Assembly: GCA_964465125.1 (NCBI GenBank)
Contig: CAYXIO010000017.1
Span: forward strand, 5,808-69,807
DNA: 64,000 bases
Reading direction: 5' to 3'
From: CAYOHG01 sp964465125
GTDB lineage: Bacteria > Planctomycetota > Phycisphaerae > UBA1845 > Fen-1342
Shown: positions 1 through 8,675 of the stretch, in pieces
Numbering within the stretch: the first letter of the stretch is position 1
Layout: every line of letters begins with the position of its first letter
Program-made: the position numbers and the translations under genes
The notes under the pieces: generated by a model
Databases searched by the model: none
Told to the model about the DNA's origin: nothing
Seen by the model: the letters and a program-made list of their open reading frames with translations, nothing else

Positions 1-228
1 CGCGCCGCCGCGCTCGCCCTCCAGGCTGAGCGCATACCCGCTCGCGGCGCTGACGGCCGCGCTCAGCGCCGCCAGCCAGGCCACCAGGGCGCGCGCCTCG
101 CGCGGCGGAGGCTTGCGGCGGAGCAGGCCCAGCACTTCCAGCCCGGCCCAGCCCGTCACGAGTCCGATCGGCAGATGCAGCACGAGCGGGTGCAGCCGCC
201 CCAGCAGTTGCAGCCAGTCCACTTGCAT
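1..228 (-). CDS. DUF2231-type membrane protein, N-terminal part (runs off the window)
   Basis: Reading leftward from an ATG at 228-226, 76 codons are open to the window edge. Residues 10-21 (GRLHPLVLHLPI) match the start of the DUF2231 membrane domain that leads many planctomycete cytochrome-associated membrane proteins. A first hydrophobic helix follows at about residues 16-35 and a second at about 47-66. The start lies 7 bases after the DUF1501 stop, so this is the third gene of the operon 5438-1. The family is thought to be inner-membrane, often carrying a c-type cytochrome or leucine-rich repeats further on. That part lies outside the window. Confidence 0.7.
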   Translation of the reverse strand, partial: MQVDWLQLLGRLHPLVLHLPIGLVTGWAGLEVLGLLRRKPPPREARALVAWLAALSAAVSAASGYALSLEGERGGA

Positions 229-235
229 ACGAGCC

Positions 236-1714
236 TCAGGCCATCAGCTCAGGGCGGACCCGCCCGAACACGTCGGTCAGGCGAAAATCGCGGCCCTGGT
301 GGAAAAAGGTCAGCTTGTCGTGATCGAAACCGAGCAGGTGCAGCAGGGTCGCGTGCAGGTCGTGCACGTCGATCGGATTCTCGATGATGTTGTAGCTGTA
401 GTCGTCGGTGCGGCCGTGCGTCGTGCCGGCGTTGATTCCGCCGCCCGCCAGCCAGACCGTGAAGCAGCGCGGGTGATGATCGCGCCCGTAGTTCTCGTGC
501 GTCAGCGTGCCCTGGCTGTACACCGTCCGACCGAACTCCCCGGCCCACAGAATCAGCGTGTCGTCCAGCAGTCCGCGGCGGCGCAGGTCCTTGATCAGCG
601 CCGCCTGCGGCTGATCCACCGCGGCGCTTTGCAGGCGAATCTCCCCGGGCAGGTTGTTGTGGGCGTCCCAGCCGCGCATGTAGAGCTGGATGAACCGCAC
701 GCCGCGCTCGGCGAGCCGGCGGGCCAGCAGGCAGTTGGCTGCGAACGTCCCCGGCTTGCGCACCTCCGGCCCGTACAGGCTCAGCGTCTCCTCGTCCTCA
801 TTCGAGAAGTCCGTCAGCTCGGGCACGGACATCTGCATGCGATACGCCATCTCGTACTGCGCGATGCGCGTGTGCACCTCGGGGTCGAGGCTGGCGCGCG
901 CGTCGACCTCGTTCAGCGACGCCACCAGGTCGAGCATGCGCCGCCGATCCTCGCGCGAGACGCCGGCCGGGTCGCGCAGGTACAGCACCGGGTCGGCCCC
1001 GCTGCGCAGCTTGCAGCCCTGGTGCTCACTGGGCAGAAAGCCGCTGCCCCAGAAGCGCGCCGAAAGCGCCTGCATGTTGCCGAAACCCTGGCTGATCAGC
1101 ACGACGAACGCGGGCAGGTTCGCATTGGCGCTGCCCAGCCCGTAGCTGACCCAGGCGCCGAATGACGGGCGCCCCGGCTGCTGGTGGCCGGTCTGGAAAA
1201 ACGTAATGCCCGGCTCGTGGTTGATCGCCTCGGTGAACATCGAGTGAATGAAGCACAGTTCATTCGCCACCGATGCCGTGTGCGGCATCAGCTCGCTGAT
1301 CCAGACGCCCTCCTGGTTGTTGGCGTAGCGCGAGAAGCGGAAGATCGACGGAGCCACCGGGAAACGGGCCTGACCGCTGGTCATGCCGGTCAGCCGCTGT
1401 CCCTGACGGATCGAATCGGGCAGGTCCTGGTTGAAACGCTGGCGCAGTTGCGGCTTGTAGTCCCACAGATCGATCTGGCTGGGCGCGCCCTCCATGTGCA
1501 GGTAGATCACCCGCCGGGCGCGCGGCGGATGCTGCGGGCGCGGCCGCGGAAAATGCAATCCGGCGGAAGGGCTGCCTTCCTGGCCGGCGAGCGCGGCTTG
1601 CCCCAGCAGCGAGCTCAACGCCAGCGTGCCGAGCCCGGCGCTGACGGACTGCGCCGCCAGGCCGAAGAACCGCCGCCGCGTCATGTTCAGATAGCTTTGC
1701 TCGATCGGATTCAT
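236..1714 (-). CDS. DUF1501 family Tat-exported protein
   Basis: A 492-residue member of DUF1501, a sulfatase-like alkaline-phosphatase-fold family abundant in planctomycetes. The N-terminus carries a twin-arginine signal, with TRRRFF at residues 12-17 followed by a hydrophobic Ala/Leu stretch to about residue 45, so the folded protein should be exported by Tat. The body shows family landmarks such as HMEGAPSQIDLWDYKP (about 72-87) and WAGEFGRT near residue 390. It begins 4 bases after the stop of the cytochrome/DUF1549/DUF1553 gene, the usual partner. The second ATG (residue 11) is an equally possible start and would leave the Tat motif at the very N-terminus. The biochemical activity is unknown. 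Confidence 0.93.
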   Translation of the reverse strand: MNPIEQSYLNMTRRRFFGLAAQSVSAGLGTLALSSLLGQAALAGQEGSPSAGLHFPRPRPQHPPRARRVIYLHMEGAPSQIDLWDYKPQLRQRFNQDLPDSIRQGQRLTGMTSGQARFPVAPSIFRFSRYANNQEGVWISELMPHTASVANELCFIHSMFTEAINHEPGITFFQTGHQQPGRPSFGAWVSYGLGSANANLPAFVVLISQGFGNMQALSARFWGSGFLPSEHQGCKLRSGADPVLYLRDPAGVSREDRRRMLDLVASLNEVDARASLDPEVHTRIAQYEMAYRMQMSVPELTDFSNEDEETLSLYGPEVRKPGTFAANCLLARRLAERGVRFIQLYMRGWDAHNNLPGEIRLQSAAVDQPQAALIKDLRRRGLLDDTLILWAGEFGRTVYSQGTLTHENYGRDHHPRCFTVWLAGGGINAGTTHGRTDDYSYNIIENPIDVHDLHATLLHLLGFDHDKLTFFHQGRDFRLTDVFGRVRPELMA

Positions 1715-1718
1715 GGTT

Positions 1719-4700
1719 TTAACTCTGTGTGATAGTAGCCGAGAGATTCAGGAGTGCGTTCGCCAGCATCGTCCACGCCGCAAGCTCGCCGGGCTTCGCT
1801 GCCGCCGACATCGGCGCCTCGCCGATCTTGAGCAGTTTTTCGGCGTCGTCGGGCGCGGCGGCGTAGCGCGCTCGAAACGCGGCCAGCGCTTCGGCCATAC
1901 GCGCCAGCTCGTCGGCGCCCGCCGCCCGGCCGGTGCAGCGCCGATACATCGCCGACAGCCGCGCGCCGTCGTCCGCGCCCGGCTCGAGCAGCACGCGCTG
2001 CGCAAGCGCCCGGGCCGCTTCGACGAACTGCTCATCATTCCACAGCGTCAGGGCCTGGAGCGGCGTGTTGGTCGTGATCCGGCGAACCACGCACGCCTCG
2101 CGCGTGGGCGCGTCGAGGTTCATCAGCGACGGCGGCGGACAGGCGCGCTTCCAGTACGTGTACAGGCTGCGGCGCCACAGCCCGGCGCCGGTCGACCGGG
2201 CGTACTCGCGCGTGTTGGACTGCGGCATCGAGACCTCGGGCCAGAGCCCATCGGGTTGGTAGGGCTTTACCGAGGGCCCGCCCAAGTGCTCCACCAGCAA
2301 GCCCGAAACGTAGAGCGCCTGATCGCGGAGCTGCTCGGCCGACAGGCGCCTCCGCGGGAAATACGCCAGCAGGCGATTGTCGGGGTCGCGCTGCACGGCT
2401 TCCGGACGGATGCGCGCTGCCTGTCGATACGTCCGGCTCGTGACCATCAGGCGCAGCATGTGCTGCACGTCCCAGCCGCTCTCGCGAAACTCGACGGCCA
2501 GCCAGTCAAGCAGCTCCGGATGACTCGGCCACTCACCCTGTAGCCCGAAGTCCTCGCTGCTCCCCACCAGGCCGGCGCCAAACAGCATCTCCCACAATCG
2601 ATTCACCGCGACCCGCGCCACCAGCGGATTCTCCGCTGACGTCATCCACTGCGCCAGCCCGAGCCGGTTCGGCGGCGCCTCGGCCGGCAGGTGACCCAGC
2701 GCCGCCGGAATGCCGCGCGTCACCGGCTTGTCCATATCCGGCTTGTCGTACAGACCGCGGGTCAGAACGAAGGTCGGCCGCGGCTCGGGCAGCTCCTTCA
2801 TGACCATCGTGCGCGGCAGGCTCGCCTCGAGCTCTTCGCGCTTCCGTTCGAGCCCGGCCAGCTCGTCACGCCGCTCTCGATAGCCCGGAGAGAAGTGAAT
2901 TTTCCATTCCTGCTCGAGCGACTGCTGCATTTCGGCGGAATGCGCCGCCGGCGGCAGCAGCGCGCCCGCCAAGGGACCGCTCAACTCCTCGTCGCGACGC
3001 TCGGCACGGTAGTAGTAGCCGCCCAGCCCGTTGGTGTTGACGACCTTCAGGACAATCGTGTTCACGCCGCGGACAAGCTCGACCGTCGCGCGATCCTGAT
3101 CCGGCGCGACGCTCCGGTCGGCCTGCTTGGCCAGCACTTCTTTGCCGTTGACGTACAGGCCGAAGCCGTCGTCGCTTCCGAGCGACACGGTGACGCTGCG
3201 GGCCGTGGGCGAAAAGACGCGCCGGCCGACGTAGGAGACATTCATGCCCTCCGCCAGTGCGTTAACGCGATCGTCGAGATAGGCCTCGTTGAACCGCCAG
3301 AATTGGTTGCCGGCGCCGAAATTGCGGGTCAAATCGAGCGTCGCGTCGCTCTCCGGACCGAAGGCCGCCTCGTAGGCCTTCTCCCGATCCTGAATCGGAA
3401 ACGGCCCGACCAGGTACCAGCCGCTCACCGCCGCCGGCAACTGTGCAAAGGCAGCTTCCGCGATCGTTCCCACGCTCAATCGTACGCGGCCGAAGGTGTG
3501 TTGCGCGTAGACCGACTGGTACTGAAGCGTGACGCGCAGCTCGGTGCCGCCTTCGAATCCGAATGGCTCGTCCGCAAGCAGCAGCGCCAAGCGGTTGCCC
3601 GGAACGCGGTGCGCGTCCACCGCCCAGCCGAGGTCGTCTGCAGTGTTCAGCACGTTGACCACGCGAAAATCGCCGTTGGCCTGCTCGATATTCGCCCACG
3701 CCCAGCCCAGCGAGACTTCCTCGCGCTGCGACGCGTCGGCGATCGAGATCGCTTCAACCTTGACGCCTGAAAGAACCGCGTTTCCGTTCGGCGCGCGGCC
3801 GACGCGCCCTTCCGGGAAGCTCGGGTCGCCCAGCGCCTCGAGCGCCAGCAGCCGCAGTCCCGTTTGAGCCGTCCGCAGTCGGATGATGTGCTCGTCCTTG
3901 TCCGGGTTGTCGCCGCTGGCCAGGACCGATCCGTCGGGCTGAGGCGTCAGCGTCGCCCCCGCGGTGGATTGGACTCCGAGTACCTCGCTGGCCGCCCAGC
4001 GAAGCCCCGTTCGCTCAGGCAGATCACGGAAGAACGCGCTGCGCTGCTGCTGCTCCTCGGGCGTGCTTTCCTCAAGCCGCGCACGAGAAGCTTCGACCTC
4101 CGCTTCGAGCGCCGTACGCTGCGCCTGCTGCTCCGCCGACGGCACGACCAGAAGCGGCTCGAAGGCGCGGTTTGCATCCGGCAATTGAGAATACAGGCCG
4201 GGCTCTTCGATCGAGTTGAAGAACGCGTAGAGCCGGTAGAACTCCTCCTGCGAGATCGGGTCAAACTTGTGCTCGTGGCAGCGCGCGCAGCCCAGCGTCA
4301 GCCCCAGAAACACCGAGCCGACCGTTGAAGTGCGCTCCACGGCGTATTCGACCAAGTACTCCGCGGCGATCGCACCACCTTCGTCCGTGGTCACATGATT
4401 GCGCAGGAAGCCGCTCGCGACTTTCTGGTCATCGGTCGCATTTGGCAGCAAGTCACCCGCGATCTGCTCGGCCAGGAACCGGTCGAACGGCATGTTGTCG
4501 CGGTAGGCGCCTAGCACCCAGTCGCGCCAGGGCCAGATCTGCCGGCCCGCGTCGGTGTGAATGCCGCAGGTGTCCGCGTAGCGGGCCGCGTCCAGCCACG
4601 GTACGGCCATTCGTTCCGCGTAGCGCGTGCGATAGGGCTCCTCGTTGAGCAGGCGATCCACCCAGCGCTCGTACGCATCCGGCGCCGCGTCGCCGGTGAA

Positions 4701-5438
4701 CGCGTCCAACTCCTCGGGCGTCGGCGGCAGTCCGGTCAGGTCAATGAACAGCCGCCGAAGCAGGCTGGCGCGGTCCGCCTCGTCGGAAAGCGTCAATCCG
4801 GCTTTCTTCAGCCGCGCGCCGACGAGGCGATCGACGGGATGGCCGTCGCGCTCGTCGGCCGAGGCGGGAACCTCCGGCCGAACCGGCGGCACGAACGCCC
4901 AGTGCGGCTCGTATTCCGCCCCGGACTCGATCCAGCGCCGGAACAGCTCGCGCTCCTCCGCGGACAGCGCTCGTTTGTTGCTGTCCGGCGGCGGCATCCG
5001 GTAGTCCGGGTCGCTCGACGTGACCCGCCGCCAAAGCTCGCTTTCGTCCACGTTTCCGGGGACGATCGCCGGTCGGCCGTCGCGTTTGGCGGTCGCCCTG
5101 TCGCGCTCATCGAGGCGCAGTTCCGCGGCGCGCGTGCTGGGGTCGCGCCCGTGGCAGCGGAAGCAGCGGTCGGAGAGGATCGGGCGAATGTCGCGGTCGT
5201 AGCGGACCGCGTCGGTCGGAGCAGCGGCGACCGGGTCGGGCGCCAGGGCCTCGTCCGCCGGCGCCGCGGCCGACATGCCGCGGAAGGCGCCCGCGCCCAA
5301 CAGCACCAGACCGAGCACGAGAATCGTCACCGGGCCGACCCGCCTCGGGGTTAGCGTCCGAGCCGGTGGCACGCCGTGCGGCGTTCGCTCGCGCGGCGTC
5401 GGCACATCCTGTGCATGCATACGCGTGCGGATGGACAT
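1719..5438 (-). CDS. Cytochrome c-like (PSCyt1) + DUF1549 + DUF1553 protein
   Basis: A 1239-residue planctomycete protein. After an N-terminal membrane anchor (about 37-52) comes a planctomycete cytochrome c domain with one haem motif, CFRCH, at 92-96. DUF1549 follows, roughly 200-420, and contains a second CxxCH (CARCH, near residue 385). DUF1553 occupies about 900-1190. Between them lies a beta-rich insert of about 450 residues with LVGPFP and GSDDGFGLYVNGKEVL, resembling a carbohydrate-binding or PA14-like sandwich. The start is supported by GGAGAGG just upstream. First gene of the operon with DUF1501 and DUF2231 proteins. It is presumably periplasmic or membrane-anchored. Such pairs are often proposed to act in complex carbohydrate breakdown, but no reaction is proven. 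Confidence 0.93.
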   Translation of the reverse strand: MSIRTRMHAQDVPTPRERTPHGVPPARTLTPRRVGPVTILVLGLVLLGAGAFRGMSAAAPADEALAPDPVAAAPTDAVRYDRDIRPILSDRCFRCHGRDPSTRAAELRLDERDRATAKRDGRPAIVPGNVDESELWRRVTSSDPDYRMPPPDSNKRALSAEERELFRRWIESGAEYEPHWAFVPPVRPEVPASADERDGHPVDRLVGARLKKAGLTLSDEADRASLLRRLFIDLTGLPPTPEELDAFTGDAAPDAYERWVDRLLNEEPYRTRYAERMAVPWLDAARYADTCGIHTDAGRQIWPWRDWVLGAYRDNMPFDRFLAEQIAGDLLPNATDDQKVASGFLRNHVTTDEGGAIAAEYLVEYAVERTSTVGSVFLGLTLGCARCHEHKFDPISQEEFYRLYAFFNSIEEPGLYSQLPDANRAFEPLLVVPSAEQQAQRTALEAEVEASRARLEESTPEEQQQRSAFFRDLPERTGLRWAASEVLGVQSTAGATLTPQPDGSVLASGDNPDKDEHIIRLRTAQTGLRLLALEALGDPSFPEGRVGRAPNGNAVLSGVKVEAISIADASQREEVSLGWAWANIEQANGDFRVVNVLNTADDLGWAVDAHRVPGNRLALLLADEPFGFEGGTELRVTLQYQSVYAQHTFGRVRLSVGTIAEAAFAQLPAAVSGWYLVGPFPIQDREKAYEAAFGPESDATLDLTRNFGAGNQFWRFNEAYLDDRVNALAEGMNVSYVGRRVFSPTARSVTVSLGSDDGFGLYVNGKEVLAKQADRSVAPDQDRATVELVRGVNTIVLKVVNTNGLGGYYYRAERRDEELSGPLAGALLPPAAHSAEMQQSLEQEWKIHFSPGYRERRDELAGLERKREELEASLPRTMVMKELPEPRPTFVLTRGLYDKPDMDKPVTRGIPAALGHLPAEAPPNRLGLAQWMTSAENPLVARVAVNRLWEMLFGAGLVGSSEDFGLQGEWPSHPELLDWLAVEFRESGWDVQHMLRLMVTSRTYRQAARIRPEAVQRDPDNRLLAYFPRRRLSAEQLRDQALYVSGLLVEHLGGPSVKPYQPDGLWPEVSMPQSNTREYARSTGAGLWRRSLYTYWKRACPPPSLMNLDAPTREACVVRRITTNTPLQALTLWNDEQFVEAARALAQRVLLEPGADDGARLSAMYRRCTGRAAGADELARMAEALAAFRARYAAAPDDAEKLLKIGEAPMSAAAKPGELAAWTMLANALLNLSATITQS

Positions 5439-5593
5439 GTCCTCTCCGAGATCAGAAACGAGGGACCGGTTTCCGCCGGCAGTCTGCGCGGCGGGGCCGC
5501 CGAAGCGCGACTCGCAGTGGTCAGGCTAGCCCGCCGGCACGCAGGGCGTCAACGCTTTCGGCGCCGAGGCAGCCCCTCGCCACGGCAAGCCGG

Positions 5594-7333
5594 TCAGCGA
5601 CGCGTTCGGTGCGGCAGGCGCCCAGGCAGGCCGAGCTCGCTCGATAGTGCTCGGACCGACTCCGAGCGGCGCAGCGAATCGAGCAGCGCCTGCGAGATGA
5701 TCTCCCAGACGTCGTCGGGGAGGTCCACCTGCACGCCGGCGGACGTGTCGTCCGGATCGCGGAACAGGAACAACAGCTCGGTGAAGCCCGTGGCCCCGTA
5801 GTCGGGCCCCGGCGCCCAACCGTCGTCGTCGCGGTCGATGTACGGGTCGGTCGTGCTGATCGCGTCGAGATCGTAGGTCGGCGCGGCCAGCCCCAGCGCC
5901 GAGTTGACGGACTCCAGCACGTAGTTCGCCAGCATCGCGGCGCCTGCATACGCCGGGTGAACTCCGTCCAGCGAAAACCCGCTGCCGCGCACCCATTTGC
6001 GCGAGAGCGTCTTGCCGCCGATGATGATTTCCAGCTCGCCTGAGAAGCCGGCGTTGATGTAGCTGCCGACGTCGACCAGGTGCACGTTGGACCCGCGCGT
6101 CGCGGCGTCCGCCGCGATGGCCTGGTTGAACGTGTCGATGCGGGCGGCGATGTACGCGGCTTCGGCCTCGCTCATGACGAGTCCGTCGTTCTGCACGCCG
6201 TCCGTCTCCAGGGCCGCGTTGGCGTACGCGGAGCTGTACCCGGTCGACAGCAGCGCGAACATCGGACCGAACGTGAACAGGGAGGCGCGGTCCCCTGCCC
6301 GCGGATCGTCGATCGGCGCGCCGGGCGGCGCGACGCGCGCGAAGCTCGCCGGCACGCTGTACGCCGGATCGAGCTTCTGCATGTAGAACTCCAGGTCGTC
6401 CGAATCGAACAGATAGCCGACGGAGCTGTAGTACGGCAGAGTCATGACGAACGTGTCGACGCGCTGCGGATCGTGCACCTCGCTCTGGAGCCGGTCGAGC
6501 ACGTGCGTATTCTGCATCGCGAAATCGTCCAGCTCGGTGAGGTTGCGCTCGATGTTCGCCAGCGTATACGGCTCGAAGGTGAGCACGTCCTGCGCCACCG
6601 CGACGTCGATCAGCAAGCGCAGCAGCGGCGCGAGCTCGCCGCGAATCTGCTCGTAGGGCAGCGGGTAGACGCTCGGGTTCGACCCGCCCTGCCCCAGCGA
6701 CGCCAGCGACGAATCGTTGTTGCCGATCCAGTACATCAGCAGGGCGCGGTTCGCGGGGTCGGCGTCGAGGTGCTCGTTGATGCGCTCGACGGCGGCGTCG
6801 ACCAGGGTCACGTCCGCGCGGGCCAGCAGGTTGAGCGGATAAAGCACCTTGTCGGTGTCGTCGGCGAAGCGCGCCGGCAGGACGTGGTCGCAGAAATAGG
6901 TGTCGCTGAGGTAGTTCTGGTCCGCCCCGACGCGCTTGTAGTATTCCCACCCCTCGATCGAGAACAGGTCGGCCCCGTCGATGCCCAGGTTGCTCGGCAC
7001 AACGAACGGGTCGATGCGGCTCTCGTCGAAGTCGTACAGGGGCTGAGAAAACGAGAGCGGAAGAACCGTCGCGAGCGAATCCGCGACGCGCTGCAAGTAC
7101 GCATTCAGCGTATTGAGCGAATTGTTGGTCGCGTCCATCGTGCCGTGGGTCAGGCTGTCGCCCAGCCCCACCAGCAGGACCTGTCCGCCTTCTCGCGCGG
7201 GCCGAGCGGCGTGCTGCCGAGGGCCGGCGGGCTCGGCGGCACCCGCGATCAGCACGCCGAGCAGGGCCCACGACACGAAAGCTGAGTCAACGAACGCAAA
7301 GCGCGCAGGTCCACGAATCCCCCCGCGATCCAT
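5594..7333 (-). CDS. SGNH/GDSL-type hydrolase, exported
   Basis: A protein of 579 residues with the SGNH hydrolase blocks in order: GDSLTHG with the nucleophile Ser near residue 45, WIGNND (block III Asn) near 200, and DGVHPAYAG with the Asp-His pair near 450. A hydrophobic segment at about residues 18-34 is a signal peptide or anchor. The ATG at 7333 is preferred over the one at 7351 because GGAGG sits 7-8 bases upstream of it. The C-terminal region includes DRDDDGW, which resembles a calcium-binding loop. The likely role is an esterase or lipase acting outside the cytoplasm; the substrate cannot be told. It lies 39 bases downstream of the PilT-type gene on the same strand, possibly co-transcribed. 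Confidence 0.85.
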   Translation of the reverse strand: MDRGGIRGPARFAFVDSAFVSWALLGVLIAGAAEPAGPRQHAARPAREGGQVLLVGLGDSLTHGTMDATNNSLNTLNAYLQRVADSLATVLPLSFSQPLYDFDESRIDPFVVPSNLGIDGADLFSIEGWEYYKRVGADQNYLSDTYFCDHVLPARFADDTDKVLYPLNLLARADVTLVDAAVERINEHLDADPANRALLMYWIGNNDSSLASLGQGGSNPSVYPLPYEQIRGELAPLLRLLIDVAVAQDVLTFEPYTLANIERNLTELDDFAMQNTHVLDRLQSEVHDPQRVDTFVMTLPYYSSVGYLFDSDDLEFYMQKLDPAYSVPASFARVAPPGAPIDDPRAGDRASLFTFGPMFALLSTGYSSAYANAALETDGVQNDGLVMSEAEAAYIAARIDTFNQAIAADAATRGSNVHLVDVGSYINAGFSGELEIIIGGKTLSRKWVRGSGFSLDGVHPAYAGAAMLANYVLESVNSALGLAAPTYDLDAISTTDPYIDRDDDGWAPGPDYGATGFTELLFLFRDPDDTSAGVQVDLPDDVWEIISQALLDSLRRSESVRALSSELGLPGRLPHRTRR

Positions 7334-7372
7334 GAGATGCCCTCCGTTCATTTCTCGACAGCAAATCCCGCT

Positions 7373-8509
7373 TCAACCCGGCTGCGTGTGCTTGATGCGA
7401 TGCACCAGCGTCTGGGCCGAGAGCTTGATCCCGCGAACGTGCCCCTGCAACGCCTCCCGGTTCGGTGCGTATTCCATCGCCGTGTCGAGATAGACGAGCT
7501 CCTTTTCGACCAGCTCGGCCAGCGACATGGTGAAGCTGTGCATGCCGGCCTGGCGGCTGCCCATGATGATGGCGGGCAGGTCCTGGTCCTCGCCCTCGCG
7601 AATCTTCTCCTTCACGATGCCGTCGCCCAGCAGAACTTCGGTCGCCGGCACGCGCAGAATCTTCGGATCGATCGCCGGCAGCAGCCGCTGGGCCGTGATC
7701 GCCTTCAGGCTGTTGGCGAACGCGCTGCGGATGAACGCGTGCTGCTCGCGCGGGAAGAACTCCAGTATGCGCGTCAGCGACTGCATCGTGTCCGCCGTGT
7801 GCAGCGTGCCGAACACCAGGTGGCCCGTTTCGGCGGCCTGCAACGCCGCGATCACGGTCTCCTTGTCGCGCAGCTCGCCGACGAAGATCACGTCCGGGTC
7901 TTCGCGCACCGCCGAGCGGATGCCGTCGGCGAAGGCGTCGAGGTCCAACCCCAGCTCGCGCTGGCTGACGATCGCCTTCTTGGGCATGAAGGAGTATTCG
8001 ACCGGGTCCTCGATGCTGATGATGTGCACCGGCTGGTGTGCGTTGATGTGGTCGATCATCGCCGCCATCGTGGTGCTCTTGCCGCAGCCGGTCACGCCGC
8101 AGACCAGGATCAGCCCTTCGCCGCTCTCTTCGGCGAGCTTGCGGTAGGCCTCGGGCAGGTGCAACTCCTCGAAGCTCGGGATCTTGGCTTTGACAAGGCG
8201 GATGGCCGAGTGCATGCGCCCGCCGGCCTTCAAGCAGTTGATGCGGAAGCGCGTGCCGTCGGGCAGGTGATGGGCGAAGTCCAGTGATCCGTACTGTTCG
8301 AAGTGCTCCCACTTGCGCTTGGCGATAATCGGCCGCAGCAGCCCCTCGATCTCATCCCCGTCATTGCGGAAACTCTGGCAGTCCGCGCGGCGCAGCTCGC
8401 CGGCAATGCGAAAGGTGGGCGGAATGCCGGTCTTGAGATGCAGGTCGCTGGCTTGCAGCTTCTTCATGGCCTCGAACAGCGGGATGATCGTGGTGGGCAG
8501 CTCATTCAT
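7373..8509 (-). CDS. pilT: PilT-family type IV pilus retraction ATPase
   Basis: A 378-residue secretion-type hexameric ATPase. It has Walker A GVTGCGKST, the Asp box IEDPVEY, Walker B-region REDPDVIFVGELRD, and the His box AAETGHLVFGTLHT, all in PilT/PilU order. These enzymes power pilus retraction and twitching from the inner face of the membrane. The ATG at 8509 is chosen because GGAGAC lies 5 bases upstream and residues NELPTTIIPLFEAMKKLQAS then match the usual PilT start. Other pilus genes are absent from the window. PilU is an alternative, since GELRD replaces the common GEMRD, but length and motif spacing fit PilT well. Confidence 0.93.
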   Translation of the reverse strand: MNELPTTIIPLFEAMKKLQASDLHLKTGIPPTFRIAGELRRADCQSFRNDGDEIEGLLRPIIAKRKWEHFEQYGSLDFAHHLPDGTRFRINCLKAGGRMHSAIRLVKAKIPSFEELHLPEAYRKLAEESGEGLILVCGVTGCGKSTTMAAMIDHINAHQPVHIISIEDPVEYSFMPKKAIVSQRELGLDLDAFADGIRSAVREDPDVIFVGELRDKETVIAALQAAETGHLVFGTLHTADTMQSLTRILEFFPREQHAFIRSAFANSLKAITAQRLLPAIDPKILRVPATEVLLGDGIVKEKIREGEDQDLPAIIMGSRQAGMHSFTMSLAELVEKELVYLDTAMEYAPNREALQGHVRGIKLSAQTLVHRIKHTQPG

Positions 8510-8562
8510 GAACGGTCTCCGACGGGCGGACGCCGACCGGTCTGCACGCGTCAGCGCCAGGC

Positions 8563-8590
8563 TGTATGGTAGCCGCCCGCCGGTTGGCAA
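8563..8590 (-). promoter_or_regulatory. Possible sigma-70-type promoter for the PilT gene
   Basis: On the minus strand, TTGCCA (8590-8585) is followed after 16 bases by CATACA (8568-8563). This would start transcription near 8556, about 47 bases before the ATG at 8509. The -35 is good and the -10 is weak, so this is tentative. Confidence 0.3.
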
Positions 8591-8675
8591 CGAAGCGATT
8601 CGCGCTCGATCACAAAGGGAGCGCCGGAAGCCCGCCGCAAGGGTGCCGGGCCCGACTTCGCCAGGGTGCTCCGCC

